A DNA stretch of 64,000 bases from a bacterium (GCA_003245715.1 QKCJ01000024.1:170325-234324); one strand, 5' to 3'. Shown: positions 1-8,731, counted from the first letter of the stretch. The notes: generated by a model not told the origin, from the letters alone. Program-made: numbers and translations.

Positions 1-1333
1 CAACAATCTGGAAAGGAGCTACGCCGGTAAGAGAAGTCAGCGCCACTTCAATATCTCGGATCATCTGACGTGAAGGATTATCCTGTTTGGCTTCCATACC
101 TAAAAGCGCAATCAGGCTCTGAACCGGGATTACACGATCAAAGTCAACAGGGATACAGCTCAAGCCGAGAATCATGGTCTTGCGCAGCTCAGCGGGGACC
201 TTATCAGCCATATCAGGCTTAAGCAGGTCGATCATATGTTTAATGATGCGGTTAGCTTCGTCCTTATACTTCTTGGCGCCAGTCTTGCTGTCAGAGATAC
301 CAAGCAGCACATCAATCAGCGCACTGTTAACAATATTAATGGTCTCATAAGAAAGAGGACGTGAGGCTGAAGGGGTAGCAACTTCAAGAAGCGGCATCGC
401 GACCTTCGGGTCACGACTGGTCATACCCATGAGAAATTTCACCGCGGAGACAACTTCCGGATCGGTACCGTTTCGCAGCATACCTTCAACTGCGGAAACA
501 GTGGGCTTGCTCGGAAGCCACCCAGCCTTCGGACGGCCGCTGTCAATTGACATCCGGTTAATATTAGCCGAGACAATCTGAAGACAATCAAGCGACAATA
601 CCGCGATTGTCATATTTTTATTCTTAACGGCAGTCAGGAATCTTGCCTGCAGGTCTTCAGCCATTCGCGCGTCCATTGACTCGGTAACCTGCAGTGCAGC
701 TTTAAGACCAGTCAGGGCAGCTTCGACGACTTCCTGTGAAGGGTCTTTAAGCGCGTCCATCAGCATGGTGCGTGCGCTCTTTTCATTACCAAAGCCACCA
801 AGCGCCTGAAGGATGCCAACACGCAGAGAGGTCGGAAGATCGCGCCGCCCCTTCCAGAGGTTTTTAAGAATCAGCAACGCGCGGTCAGTGGTCGGGTTGG
901 CCCGATTCGCTACCGGCGGATGGCTGCGGACAACTTCAGTAAGCATCTGCAGCGAAATAATCCGGAGCTGAAAGGGAACCCCATCCGACTGCAGAAGGCT
1001 GTTAATGATATCAAGCAGGTCAGGAATCTGAATACCGTTAGCGTCAAGCTCGACCAGACCTGTCAGCGCCGCACGACGGATAACAAAATTCTGTTTATCA
1101 GAAGCGACAAACTCCTTGAACTTATCGACAACCTTGAATTCATCGATAACAGAAGGGTTGTTAATCTGAGACAATCCCTGAATAGCCAGCATTTTCTCAG
1201 CAGTAAGAGCAGAGTTCAGCCCTCTGACCATTATTAAAGCATCATTTCGCGCGTCCGACTTATCCGCGCCGAAGATCAGACCATTAGCGAAAAGGCCAAG
1301 CACAACCAAAAACACACCAGCTCTTTTAATCAT
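1..1333 (-). CDS. Secreted HEAT-repeat-like protein (partial, C-terminus beyond window)
   Basis: I read this by translating the minus strand from an ATG at 1333 to the window edge: 444 codons with no stop. It starts with a signal peptide (MIKRAGVFLVVLGLFANGLIFG). The rest is all-helical, with repeated leucine- and alanine-rich helix pairs of roughly 35-40 residues, such as 'SLRVGILQALGGFGNEKSA' and 'DPSQEVVEAALTGLKAAL', as in HEAT/armadillo solenoids. GGAGG lies about 6 bases before the ATG. The stop codon is outside the window, so full length is unknown. Such solenoids usually bind other proteins in the envelope. The exact role cannot be told. The kinase gene downstream of the coding run's start (1394-2596) lies upstream in transcription, separated by 60 bases. 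Confidence 0.75.
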   Translation of the reverse strand, partial: MIKRAGVFLVVLGLFANGLIFGADKSDARNDALIMVRGLNSALTAEKMLAIQGLSQINNPSVIDEFKVVDKFKEFVASDKQNFVIRRAALTGLVELDANGIQIPDLLDIINSLLQSDGVPFQLRIISLQMLTEVVRSHPPVANRANPTTDRALLILKNLWKGRRDLPTSLRVGILQALGGFGNEKSARTMLMDALKDPSQEVVEAALTGLKAALQVTESMDARMAEDLQARFLTAVKNKNMTIAVLSLDCLQIVSANINRMSIDSGRPKAGWLPSKPTVSAVEGMLRNGTDPEVVSAVKFLMGMTSRDPKVAMPLLEVATPSASRPLSYETINIVNSALIDVLLGISDSKTGAKKYKDEANRIIKHMIDLLKPDMADKVPAELRKTMILGLSCIPVDFDRVIPVQSLIALLGMEAKQDNPSRQMIRDIEVALTSLTGVAPFQIV

Positions 1334-1393
1334 AATTTCCTCCAAATTATAAGCACCATTTTCTCAGCACCCCAGCAGGCAAAGCCACCGCCC

Positions 1394-2596
1394 CTACTTT
1401 GTTGAGAGAAGATATAAGATAATCCCTATTGCCACAACAAGCAAGCCCGAATTAATAATCAGAAGGATCGTCAGGAATTTGATTTTACCTTCTGTCTCCT
1501 TATTGGAGATCGTTACCGATGTCCCGGAGATTTCTGCGCCTTCGGGGTTGACCAGCCTGCGCAGGAGTTCCATGTCCGCAAAAAACTCGGTATATTTCTG
1601 GTAGCGGTTCTCGGGCTTTTTGGCAATCATTTTATTGACAATATCACAGGCAAGCTTGGGCAGGTCGGGCCTGAATTCGGTAATCAGTGGCGGCTTCTTG
1701 AAAATATGGGCGTCGAGAACTTCAGAGCTTGTACCGGCAAAAGGCGGCTTACCCGCAAGCATATGGTAAAAGCTCACTCCAAGGCTGTAGATGTCACTGC
1801 GAAAATCAATATCACGATCACCATTTGCCGCTTCTGGTGAAATATAATCAGGCGTACCCAGAATTTCACCGTCAGGAGACAGCACCGAATCAAGCGAGCT
1901 TTTCACAAAACCGAAATCTCCCAGCTTGGCTACGCCTTTGGTTGTGACCATGATGTTACCAGGCTTGACATCGCGGTGAACGATCTTCTTGCTGGCAAGA
2001 TGCTCAAGCGCGCTGGCAACCTGGCAGACAATATCCATCGCCTGCGGCAACTCCATAGCACCAAAATCATCAAGCTGCGTCTCGACCGTGACACCCTCAA
2101 TAAATTCCATCGAGTAATAAAGCTGGTTGCGGTGGCGTCCGACGTCGATAACCTGAATCAGATTAGGATGCGACAGCCGTCCAACAAGACGCGCCTCAAC
2201 AAGAAAACGCTTGCGGAATTCATCATCACCGATCCACTTTTCATGTAAAACCTTCAAGGCGACGGTACGCCCCATACTCAGCTGGCGCGCGCGGTAAACA
2301 ACACCAAGGCCACCTTCACCAACTTTACTGATAATCTCGTAACCGCCGATCTTCTCGCCGACATTGGTCGCGTCCCGCAGCAGCCGCTCCTGCGCTTTCT
2401 TGACCGCCCAGATTTCTTCGTGCTTAATCATCCCCATCTCAAGCAGGACATCTTCAATTGCCCTGCCGGTCACGCCGCGGGCCTTTTCATCAGCAAGCAC
2501 CGCCTGCGCCTCTTCGACCTGGTCATGGGTAAGAACCTTGTGGGCAATTGCCAGCGTGGCAAAATCCAGGTCCTTGTTGTTGGAATTGTCAGGCAT
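1394..2596 (-). CDS. Membrane-anchored serine/threonine protein kinase
   Basis: A 400-residue Hanks-type kinase. Residues about 10-75 form a helical N-terminal domain with two 'x-Q-hh-x-A' type motifs, a module I associate with PVC kinases. The catalytic domain follows: glycine loop GEGGLGVVYRA (93-103), ATP lysine K115 in VALKVL, catalytic loop HRDVKPGN (207-214) and DFG (227-229). All key residues are present, so it should be active. A single hydrophobic helix near 373-397 ends the protein and predicts a tail anchor with the kinase in the cytoplasm and no sensor domain outside. Its ribosome-binding site (GAGG) overlaps the stop codon of the upstream phosphatase gene, so the two are probably translationally coupled and may act on the same substrates. 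Confidence 0.93.
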   Translation of the reverse strand: MPDNSNNKDLDFATLAIAHKVLTHDQVEEAQAVLADEKARGVTGRAIEDVLLEMGMIKHEEIWAVKKAQERLLRDATNVGEKIGGYEIISKVGEGGLGVVYRARQLSMGRTVALKVLHEKWIGDDEFRKRFLVEARLVGRLSHPNLIQVIDVGRHRNQLYYSMEFIEGVTVETQLDDFGAMELPQAMDIVCQVASALEHLASKKIVHRDVKPGNIMVTTKGVAKLGDFGFVKSSLDSVLSPDGEILGTPDYISPEAANGDRDIDFRSDIYSLGVSFYHMLAGKPPFAGTSSEVLDAHIFKKPPLITEFRPDLPKLACDIVNKMIAKKPENRYQKYTEFFADMELLRRLVNPEGAEISGTSVTISNKETEGKIKFLTILLIINSGLLVVAIGIILYLLSTK

Positions 2597-2599
2597 GGC

Positions 2600-3073
2600 T
2601 TACCTCTTGCTTTCTGCAGAACTAAGCGATGCGGCGTAATTGATAATTGCCTGCTCCTGCTCTGAGGTTTCAATTGAGCCGGGACGGATAGACCTGACCG
2701 AATCAATCGCTTCCTCAGCACTCTCGCCAAGGCTGACAAGATAACACGCAAGCATCGTACCCGTACGCCCCATCCCGGCAGCGCAATGAGCGGCAACCGC
2801 AACACCATCACGGTTACACTCGCTGACAAAGGCAACGAATTTCTCGATCTGCCCAAGGGTCGGTGCAGTAAAATCATGTATTACAATGTGAGTATAGCTG
2901 AAAGAGAGCATCTCAAGGATTTTATTGTCAAGCGGCGTTTCACAGAGTGAAGCGATCGCGCCGACGCCTTCCTTCTTAAGCTGCTCCAGCTCAAGCTCAA
3001 GCGGCAGGGAAATACCGGGGCGGGCCATCCCTGCAAGCTTTCCCGGAATCACATATGAAAAATTATAAAGCAT
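2600..3073 (-). CDS. Dual-specificity (DUSP23-like) protein phosphatase
   Basis: A 157-residue cysteine phosphatase. The signature loop HCAAGMGRTG places the nucleophile at C97 and the phosphate-binding arginine at R103, with a likely general acid at D67. The opening 'PGKLAGMARP', the run after the loop 'TMLACYLV', and 'RPGSIET' closely resemble animal DUSP23/VHZ as I remember it, so I assign that subfamily. It probably removes phosphate from Ser/Thr/Tyr residues in the cytoplasm; RNA or phosphoinositide substrates are possible in related families. GAGG sits 9 bases before the ATG. The kinase gene begins 3 bases after its stop, giving a writer-eraser pair. Confidence 0.9.
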   Translation of the reverse strand: MLYNFSYVIPGKLAGMARPGISLPLELELEQLKKEGVGAIASLCETPLDNKILEMLSFSYTHIVIHDFTAPTLGQIEKFVAFVSECNRDGVAVAAHCAAGMGRTGTMLACYLVSLGESAEEAIDSVRSIRPGSIETSEQEQAIINYAASLSSAESKR

Positions 3074-3102
3074 TAATTATTCCTCATTTTTTGTTTTATA
3101 TT

Positions 3103-3513
3103 TCAGATATCAGAAAAAGCCTCGGAAAAATCATAACCGTCAGCAAAATCTTCCCGCCGGTCACATTCACGCTTCTTCCACTGCATGGTCTCGTCCTCAA
3201 CCATGCAAAAAACTATCTCACCAAAATCCTCCGTGCGGTAAACCCGCCAGTTAGCCAGAACCGCCGGCGCCATCATACCCCAACGCTCAGAAGCCAGCCT
3301 TTTTATGCCGGCAAGAAGCTCACGCCCGCTGACATGGAACTCGCTCCCGCCACCACGCACACCACCAGGATCATTCTCTTCAAGTTCACCATCACGCAGC
3401 CACTGCGCAGTATAGGCAATCGCCTCAGAAACAAACATGAACGCCTCAGGTGCGTAACGTCCATCGCGCTCTGCCAGCTCACGGATATATTTTAAATGAT
3501 CGAACGGATTCAT
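3103..3513 (-). CDS. Minf_1886 family protein (function unknown)
   Basis: A 136-residue soluble protein of a family recognised mainly in Planctomycetes, Verrucomicrobia and Lentisphaerae. Typical features seen: an N-terminal helix with 'RDGRYAPEAFMFVSEAI', a central 'HVSGRELLAGIKRLASERWG' stretch, and 'EDFGEIVFCMVE' near the C-terminus. No catalytic motif is evident and no function is established to my knowledge. It lies between the phosphatase and the RicT-like gene on the same strand with short spacers, so it probably shares their transcript. It is a useful phylogenetic marker for this window. Confidence 0.82.
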   Translation of the reverse strand: MNPFDHLKYIRELAERDGRYAPEAFMFVSEAIAYTAQWLRDGELEENDPGGVRGGGSEFHVSGRELLAGIKRLASERWGMMAPAVLANWRVYRTEDFGEIVFCMVEDETMQWKKRECDRREDFADGYDFSEAFSDI

Positions 3514-3558
3514 TACCAGAGACTCCCTCAGAAAAACACAATAAAAGAGATCATAACG

Positions 3559-4782
3559 CTAATTACTGTTCTCTTTATCGTCCTCTCCTTTACCGGAATC
3601 ATTTTTTTTATCGCTATTATTATTGCTCCTAGCCTGAGGCTCTCTTGGCTTCTGGCTATCGTTGCGCTTGTCGCGTGGCGAAGTATTCGGTGCCACCGGG
3701 ACATTTTTCTTTCGGGAGATTATGTCATTGGCATTGATAACCTCACGGCTGCCATCGCGCAACTCGATTGTGACATTCTGGCTGAGGGTCTCTGTAGAAA
3801 GAACCCGGCCACTCACCTCCCCGGTTTCAACAAGATCATTTTTATACGGCAGGGATTTTTTATTCTCTTTATATACCTCATCCTCAAAGCGCAGACAGCA
3901 CATCAGCCTTCCGCAGTGACCGCTGATCTTGGTCGGATCAAGCGTGCTTTTCTGGATCTTTGCCATGCGCATGGTAACCGGCTCAAGCTCACGGATAAAG
4001 CTGCGGCAGCAAAGCTCGCGCCCGCAATGCTCATAATCAGAGAGCATCCGCGCTTCGTCACGCACCCCGATCTGGCGCATCTCAATACGGGTGCGGTAAC
4101 GCCGCGCAAGATCCTTGACCAACTCGCGGAAATCAACCCGCCCGTCAGCAAGGAAATAAAATATTATCTTGTCGCCGCCAAAAAGATGCTCAATACCCGC
4201 CATCTTCATCGGCATATCACGCTCCGCCACTTTGGACTTACAGTAAGCAAGCTCTTCAGATTCCTTGCTCTTCTCAATATGTTCAAGGAGGTTTTTATCA
4301 CTTTCAGTTGCAATGCGGATAACCTCGCCAAGCCCTCTGGGAGAATTTGCCGAAGGCATGGGCTTGTGGACGACGATACCAAAATCCTCGCCGCGCGAAC
4401 TTTTGACAATGACCATGTCATTAAGCCGGATGCCGGGGAAATCAGCCACAAAATTCTCGGTAATCCCCATCTTGCTGTAATGAACAGAAACAACAAAGTA
4501 CGGGCCGTCGCCGTCACTTACCGACTTCGGCGGAATATAAACAATCTCCTCACCAGCACAACCGCCGCACGCTCCGTCCTTGCCACCGGTATTGCCGCAG
4601 CAGCATGAAGCCTCTGATTTATCAGCCTTAGCACCCGCGCAACCACCAGAACACGCACAAGCGCCCTCATGGTTATCAGTACCGCCGTTCTCCGCTCCAG
4701 CCTGATTGCCGCTTTCATTTATTGCGCCGCTTTTATCTGCCGCACCGGAATTTTCACCGGCGGCAGTAGAATCACTTTCCAT
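3559..4782 (-). CDS. ricT: PSP1 domain protein, RicT/YaaT-like, with Cys-rich N-terminus
   Basis: About 407 residues from the ATG at 4782 (AGGA 9 bases upstream; a TTG three codons earlier is less likely). Residues 1-80 are low complexity and contain eight cysteines in 'CAC', 'CCC' and 'CGGC' clusters. The PSP1 core follows (about 90-350) with the conserved 'HCGRELCC' and 'HCGRLMCCLRFE' cysteine motifs. In Bacillus the homologue RicT joins RicA and RicF in an iron-sulfur complex that affects RNase Y-dependent mRNA maturation. RicA and RicF are not in this window. The last 50 residues are charged and disordered. The gene lies just downstream of holB and tmk, as ricT does in many genomes, which supports the call. 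The cysteine-rich N-terminal extension is unusual. Confidence 0.88.
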   Translation of the reverse strand: MESDSTAAGENSGAADKSGAINESGNQAGAENGGTDNHEGACACSGGCAGAKADKSEASCCCGNTGGKDGACGGCAGEEIVYIPPKSVSDGDGPYFVVSVHYSKMGITENFVADFPGIRLNDMVIVKSSRGEDFGIVVHKPMPSANSPRGLGEVIRIATESDKNLLEHIEKSKESEELAYCKSKVAERDMPMKMAGIEHLFGGDKIIFYFLADGRVDFRELVKDLARRYRTRIEMRQIGVRDEARMLSDYEHCGRELCCRSFIRELEPVTMRMAKIQKSTLDPTKISGHCGRLMCCLRFEDEVYKENKKSLPYKNDLVETGEVSGRVLSTETLSQNVTIELRDGSREVINANDIISRKKNVPVAPNTSPRDKRNDSQKPREPQARSNNNSDKKNDSGKGEDDKENSN

Positions 4783-4865
4783 AAACTTCAATCCTGTATT
4801 AACCTCTGAAATAAGAAATATTATAAACCGGCTGCAAAAAAACCTGCCCCGGACAAAACATAAAA

Positions 4866-5849
4866 CTATCTGCGCATCGCAGTAAGCGTGTCAAGCACCG
4901 TGTTATAAACCACCAGTTCCGGGCGCACATTGGCGGACAATTCCTCGCCGGCCTGCCAAAGCGTCAGAAGCGCACGATACCCTGCCCGCGGCGACAACCC
5001 GCCACGAAGAGCGCGCCTGACATATAGAGCCATCAGATTAAAATATCGCCCCGCCAGCACACGGCGGTCACGGGCGTTTTTACTGACACTCAGGCGGTTA
5101 TTGATCTCTTCTGCGAACCGGACCATATTGACCGGCGTCTTCTCACGCTCCAGCCAGTCGCTCAGCCAGTTCCAGTTCTCAACCATCTCCCCGTCATTCA
5201 TCTGCAGGGCGATTCCCAGCGAACCCTCACTAAGCGCGGCAAGAAGTCTGGCCTGAGAAGGCTCAATCCCTTTAAGCTCAACCAGCGCCGCACCAAGTTC
5301 AAACTCGGCAAGCGGAGCCAGGCCAACCCTCCGGCAACGGCTGACAATTGTCCCCAGCACCCGGTCACGCGCGGAGGTCGTGAGAATAATCAGACTGTTC
5401 TCCGGCGGCTCTTCAAGCGTCTTTAAAAACGCATTGGCCGAAGCATCATTCATCCGCTCGGCATCAGGTATCACGCAGACCTTACCGGCCTGCAGCATCG
5501 GACGAAGGCGCATAAAATCAAGTACCGGCGTATGCTCGGGTGCGTCGCCACCGCTGCGGTCAACAAAGTGCCTGATACCCAGATCATTATCCTCGCGCGG
5601 CAGTTCAAGATAATCCGGATGCGAGCCGCCTTTGAGCATTACACAGCTCTTGCATCCGCCACACGCGTCATTATCCCGCGGACTGTGGCACAAATACCGT
5701 GCCGCTAGTGCCCGGGCAAGGGTAACACGCCCCACCCCCTCCGGCCCTTCAAGCAGATACGCGTGATTGAGACGGTTACGCTCAAATGACATACGCAGAC
5801 TGTCAACCGCCATCTGCTGTCCGATTATGGTGCTAAAAGAGTAAATCAA
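4866..5849 (-). CDS. holB: DNA polymerase III delta-prime subunit
   Basis: AAA+ clamp-loader subunit. Visible: the N-terminal 'IIGQQMAVDSL' typical of DnaX/HolB proteins, a degenerate P-loop (GPEGVGRVT, arginine in place of the Walker lysine), a zinc module (CHSPRDNDACGGCKSC) and the sensor/SRC region 'LKTLEEPPENSLIILTTSARDRVLGTIVSRCR'-like segment near residues 125-160. Loss of the lysine fits a non-ATPase delta-prime. The open frame extends to 5900, but homology starts at 'IYSFSTIIGQ', so I prefer the TTG at 5849 with GGAG 4 bases upstream. That start lies inside the 3' end of tmk (17-base overlap), implying translational coupling. About 327 residues, near family length. Confidence 0.88.
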   Translation of the reverse strand: MIYSFSTIIGQQMAVDSLRMSFERNRLNHAYLLEGPEGVGRVTLARALAARYLCHSPRDNDACGGCKSCVMLKGGSHPDYLELPREDNDLGIRHFVDRSGGDAPEHTPVLDFMRLRPMLQAGKVCVIPDAERMNDASANAFLKTLEEPPENSLIILTTSARDRVLGTIVSRCRRVGLAPLAEFELGAALVELKGIEPSQARLLAALSEGSLGIALQMNDGEMVENWNWLSDWLEREKTPVNMVRFAEEINNRLSVSKNARDRRVLAGRYFNLMALYVRRALRGGLSPRAGYRALLTLWQAGEELSANVRPELVVYNTVLDTLTAMRR

Positions 5850-6447
5850 TCTTCTCCAGTACCTCTTTCTTGACCTCGAGAATAGACTCAGTAGCGTCAA
5901 TTATCGTCGCCCGGCTCGGGGGCATTGTGTCAAACATCCCAAGATAACGCTGTCTGACCTCTTCCATATAAAAGACCCCCTTCTGCTCCATCCGGTCAGG
6001 ATTCCTGCCGGCACGCCTCAGGCCGTCTTCAGCGGGGATATCAAGATAAATGATATGGTCAGGCTCAAGCCCGCCGCAGCCGGTCATTACCGTTGCCCGC
6101 AGGACTTCCTCAGAGATCTCGCCCGCAACCCCCTGATAAGCAAGGGTCGAATAGATATAGCGGTCACTGATAACAATTTCGCCGCGCGCAAGAGCCGGCC
6201 GGATAACCTCGCCAACAAGCTGCGCCCGGCTGGCAGAATACAACAACAGTTCCGTAAGAGGGGTCATTGCTTCGTTTTTGGGGTCAAGCAGAACCTTGCG
6301 TAGCTGCTGCCCGATCTCAGTGCCGCCCGGATCATAGACAAAACGGGCTTTAATACCCTTGACCCGCAAATGCTCGCGCACCTCTTCAATCATGGTTGAC
6401 TTGCCCGAACCATCCGTTCCCTCAAAGACAATAAACTTAGCACTCAT
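5833..6447 (-). CDS. tmk: Thymidylate kinase
   Basis: 204 residues, normal family length. Phosphorylates dTMP to dTDP in the cytoplasm. The P-loop FEGTDGSGKST is at residues 8-18, the DRY motif (SDRYIYSTLAYQG) in the middle, and 'PLTELLLYSASRAQ' gives the substrate helix. The LID region carries arginines in 'RRAGRNPDRMEQKG'. The 3' end overlaps the preferred start of holB, an arrangement (tmk-holB-ricT) common in bacteria. No strong Shine-Dalgarno is seen; AAGG lies 14 bases before the ATG. Confidence 0.95.
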   Translation of the reverse strand: MSAKFIVFEGTDGSGKSTMIEEVREHLRVKGIKARFVYDPGGTEIGQQLRKVLLDPKNEAMTPLTELLLYSASRAQLVGEVIRPALARGEIVISDRYIYSTLAYQGVAGEISEEVLRATVMTGCGGLEPDHIIYLDIPAEDGLRRAGRNPDRMEQKGVFYMEEVRQRYLGMFDTMPPSRATIIDATESILEVKKEVLEKIDLLF

Positions 6448-6628
6448 CGGTTATCAATCAGCCTTATCTCTATTCAGCGGCCGGAGCCGTTCGTGTGTTA
6501 ATAAAAATTACTCAAACAGTCAAATTCAACAATTCCGGGAAGGATTTTCCCAAGGCAAGATTATACATTCAAAAAGAAGCAATTCAAAGCATAATCCAGC
6601 CCCGAAAGGAAAATAATCTCCTGAAAAA

Positions 6629-7915
6629 TCAGGCTTTCTCCGGCTCTGCATCCCCTGCTTCGTCACTGTCAAGCGGGGGCATTTTCTGTGTCTCGGCAAG
6701 GCGGGCATCAGATACATTGGCACAATCCCGCCCAGTCCCAGCCGATTCTTTCGCAACGACGACATCTTCAGATAATTCATCATCATATAAATCGTCGCCA
6801 CCCTCGCTAATGCCTCCACCGGCATCCAGAATAAACCTCTTGTAATAAGCAAGCAGAAGGCAGGTCATCGGCAGCGCAACCAGTAACCCCAGTACTCCCA
6901 GCAATTTACCCCAGATCGAAAGCGAAAGAATCATTATCGCCGGGCTGAGACCGGTCACATCCCCCATTATCCGCGGGGTCAGCAGAAGATCCTGAATCGC
7001 CTGAGCGACAATAAAAACCACCAGCACCTGCGCCATAATAAACCAGAAGCTCTCACCGGAGTCAAGCGACTTGGCAAACGCAAGCGTAACCGCCGGAACC
7101 AGACCGATTGTCTGCAGATACGGAACCATATTAAGCAGGCCGATAAAGAGACCAAGCAGCACCCCAAGAGGTAGGCCGATAATGCCAAAACCGATAGCAA
7201 AGACAATACCCACCAGCGCCGCGATTGTCGCCTGTGCGCGGAAATAACGGTTCATGTTATAGTCAAATTCGCGGACGAAACTTATAACCGTATCCCGGTA
7301 CTGCGGCGGTATTAAAGTCTTCCACTTGCGCCTGACCTGCTGGAAGTCAAGCATCAGAAAGATCAGGTATAAAAAAACCACCGTAAGACCGACGACACCG
7401 AGAATGATACTGACCGCTGTAGAAATAATCCCCTTGCCAATCGGCAGAACCTTCTCGCTGAGTCCGCGCAGGCTGTCCAGAAGCCGCTCTGAAGTCAGAT
7501 ACTCCTGGAAATTGGCCGTATTGATAAAGGCCTTGAACTCAGACCAGAACTGGGCCGGGATATATTCGGTTGCTTTTTTGGCAAGATCCTTGTTAGCCAG
7601 CAAGTCCTTTATCATCAGAATCAAATTATGGACTTCATTGACAATCATCGGAATGACAATATAGCAGCCGATAGTTATTACAGAGGTAACCACCAGTAAC
7701 GTAAGCAGTACCGCCGCCAGACGGTTACGCACCCCGATACGCTGAAAAAGAATGACAATCGGATTGAAGAGGTACGCCAGCAGAAAAGCTACCGCAAACG
7801 GGACAAGCACATTACTCAGATACCCCAGAAGAAGTATCAGCACGATAACAACCGCCAACCCCATTCCAAGACGCACCACACGGTCAAAGGTATATGGCCG
7901 GTTATCAAAAATCAT
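6629..7915 (-). CDS. AI-2E family transporter (PerM/TqsA-like membrane protein)
   Basis: About 428 residues from the ATG at 7915, chosen because AAAGGAG lies 7 bases upstream; the longer frame to 7954 has no such site. Family features: paired N-terminal membrane helices (about 15-60), a helix near 65-95, a central soluble helical region (about 95-150), then a block of helices with the conserved 'GLLNMVPYLQTIGLVPA' and 'LTPRIMGDVTGLSPA' motifs. Eight membrane helices are expected. Members export small molecules or ions; substrate here is unknown. The C-terminal 65 residues are acidic and disordered. It is the first gene of the minus-strand run that continues into tmk, after a 181-base spacer. 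Confidence 0.9.
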   Translation of the reverse strand: MIFDNRPYTFDRVVRLGMGLAVVIVLILLLGYLSNVLVPFAVAFLLAYLFNPIVILFQRIGVRNRLAAVLLTLLVVTSVITIGCYIVIPMIVNEVHNLILMIKDLLANKDLAKKATEYIPAQFWSEFKAFINTANFQEYLTSERLLDSLRGLSEKVLPIGKGIISTAVSIILGVVGLTVVFLYLIFLMLDFQQVRRKWKTLIPPQYRDTVISFVREFDYNMNRYFRAQATIAALVGIVFAIGFGIIGLPLGVLLGLFIGLLNMVPYLQTIGLVPAVTLAFAKSLDSGESFWFIMAQVLVVFIVAQAIQDLLLTPRIMGDVTGLSPAIMILSLSIWGKLLGVLGLLVALPMTCLLLAYYKRFILDAGGGISEGGDDLYDDELSEDVVVAKESAGTGRDCANVSDARLAETQKMPPLDSDEAGDAEPEKA

Positions 7916-8338
7916 TGCACACTCCTTTTTCTGTTCCGCTATTTCCCGTGACACAAGCTAAAAAAAACTGCACAGTCAGCTGACTAAAACAAAAAACCAC
8001 TCACACGCCAGTAACGCCAACTTAAGACGGTACAAAATGAATACTCAATCCCCGCACAGCAGCACAGGGTTACACAACAACCACCCGCCAGATGCAGTTA
8101 CAGACTTTCCCCAAAAAACAGGACGCAAAAAATGAAGCAAAAGTCTTATCCACACTTCCTTAAAATTATAGCTATACATGAAGCTAATTAAAGCATAAAA
8201 AAATTCCCGAAAAACTCATTTTAAACAGCTTACATAATTCGTATAAACAGAATATTAAAATTACATATCCGGCAAACAGCCATTTGTCTCATTTATCTCC
8301 TTTTATTCAATAGATTTATGAAAAATAATTATTATTCG

Positions 8339-8367
8339 TTGGTATTGAATTTCCTATTTTGTATAAT
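8339..8367 (+). promoter_or_regulatory. Predicted sigma70-type promoter
   Basis: TTGGTA at 8339-8344, a 17-base spacer, then a perfect TATAAT at 8362-8367. The expected start site is near 8374. No coding sequence follows until 8732, and a strong terminator lies 25-60 bases after the start site, so the product would be a short RNA unless the terminator is read through. Confidence 0.55.
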
Positions 8368-8373
8368 TCACAA

Positions 8374-8440
8374 TAACTTAAATTTTCCCCTCAGCCGTGG
8401 CGGGGCAGTTTGACTTCGGTCATTCTCCCCGCCTTTTTTT
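8374..8440 (+). ncRNA. Candidate short RNA (about 65 nt)
   Basis: Defined only by the promoter at 8339-8367 and the terminator at 8399-8440. The transcript would have about 25 unpaired A/U/C-rich bases ('aattttcccctc') followed by the hairpin. No known RNA family (4.5S, 6S, tmRNA) is recognised. It could instead be an attenuated leader of the amidase gene at 8732. Confidence 0.35.
8399..8440 (+). terminator. Rho-independent terminator with nested UUCG hairpin
   Basis: GGCGGGG (8399-8405) pairs with CCCCGCC (8427-8433), and inside the loop TGAC-TTCG-GTCA (8411-8422) forms a second stem with a stable C(UUCG)G tetraloop. Seven T follow (8434-8440). It is oriented to stop plus-strand transcription, yet no plus-strand gene precedes it in the window. 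Confidence 0.8.
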
Positions 8441-8731
8441 ATACATATTCAACAAACCCGTAGTTTCTATTACACCAGAATGGCAGTTTTTACAATCAAA
8501 TGATAATCTATCCACAGGATTATCGGACCTCGAATGTCCCATTTTACCCCATATTTATCATTCTCTTTCGGAATGCCGACAAAGGTTGAAAAGAGTTGGC
8601 CGAATTATGCCGATAGAAGCTAAACATCAAGTTTAACAGAGGATTTTTCTGACCGGTTTTAGTCAAATATACAGGATGATGCCTCATCTGTATTATCCAG
8701 CTCTCCGGCCAACTAAAGGTATAAGCTTAAT

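Larger units (their letters stand above)
7916..8731. other. AT-rich divergent intergenic region (816 bases)
   Basis: No convincing protein gene on either strand. It contains a perfect DnaA-box sequence TTATCCACA at 8146-8154 and a one-mismatch copy (CTATCCACA) at 8508-8516, a promoter at 8339-8367 and a terminator at 8399-8440. Genes on both sides are transcribed away from it. Two boxes are too few to call an origin, and dnaA, dnaN, gidA or parA are absent. The holB/tmk genes nearby do not identify an origin. Confidence 0.5.

Noticed and set aside
3496..4608. 370-codon plus-strand frame opposite ricT
   Set aside because: It is antisense to a clear PSP1 gene, has no recognisable domain, and arises from the codon pattern of the real gene.
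8397..8636. 79-codon plus-strand frame in the long gap
   Set aside because: It begins inside the terminator stem and has no ribosome-binding site or family.
7916..8731. Replication origin
   Set aside because: Only two DnaA-box-like sites and no dnaA, dnaN or parAB nearby; kept only as a low-interest observation.
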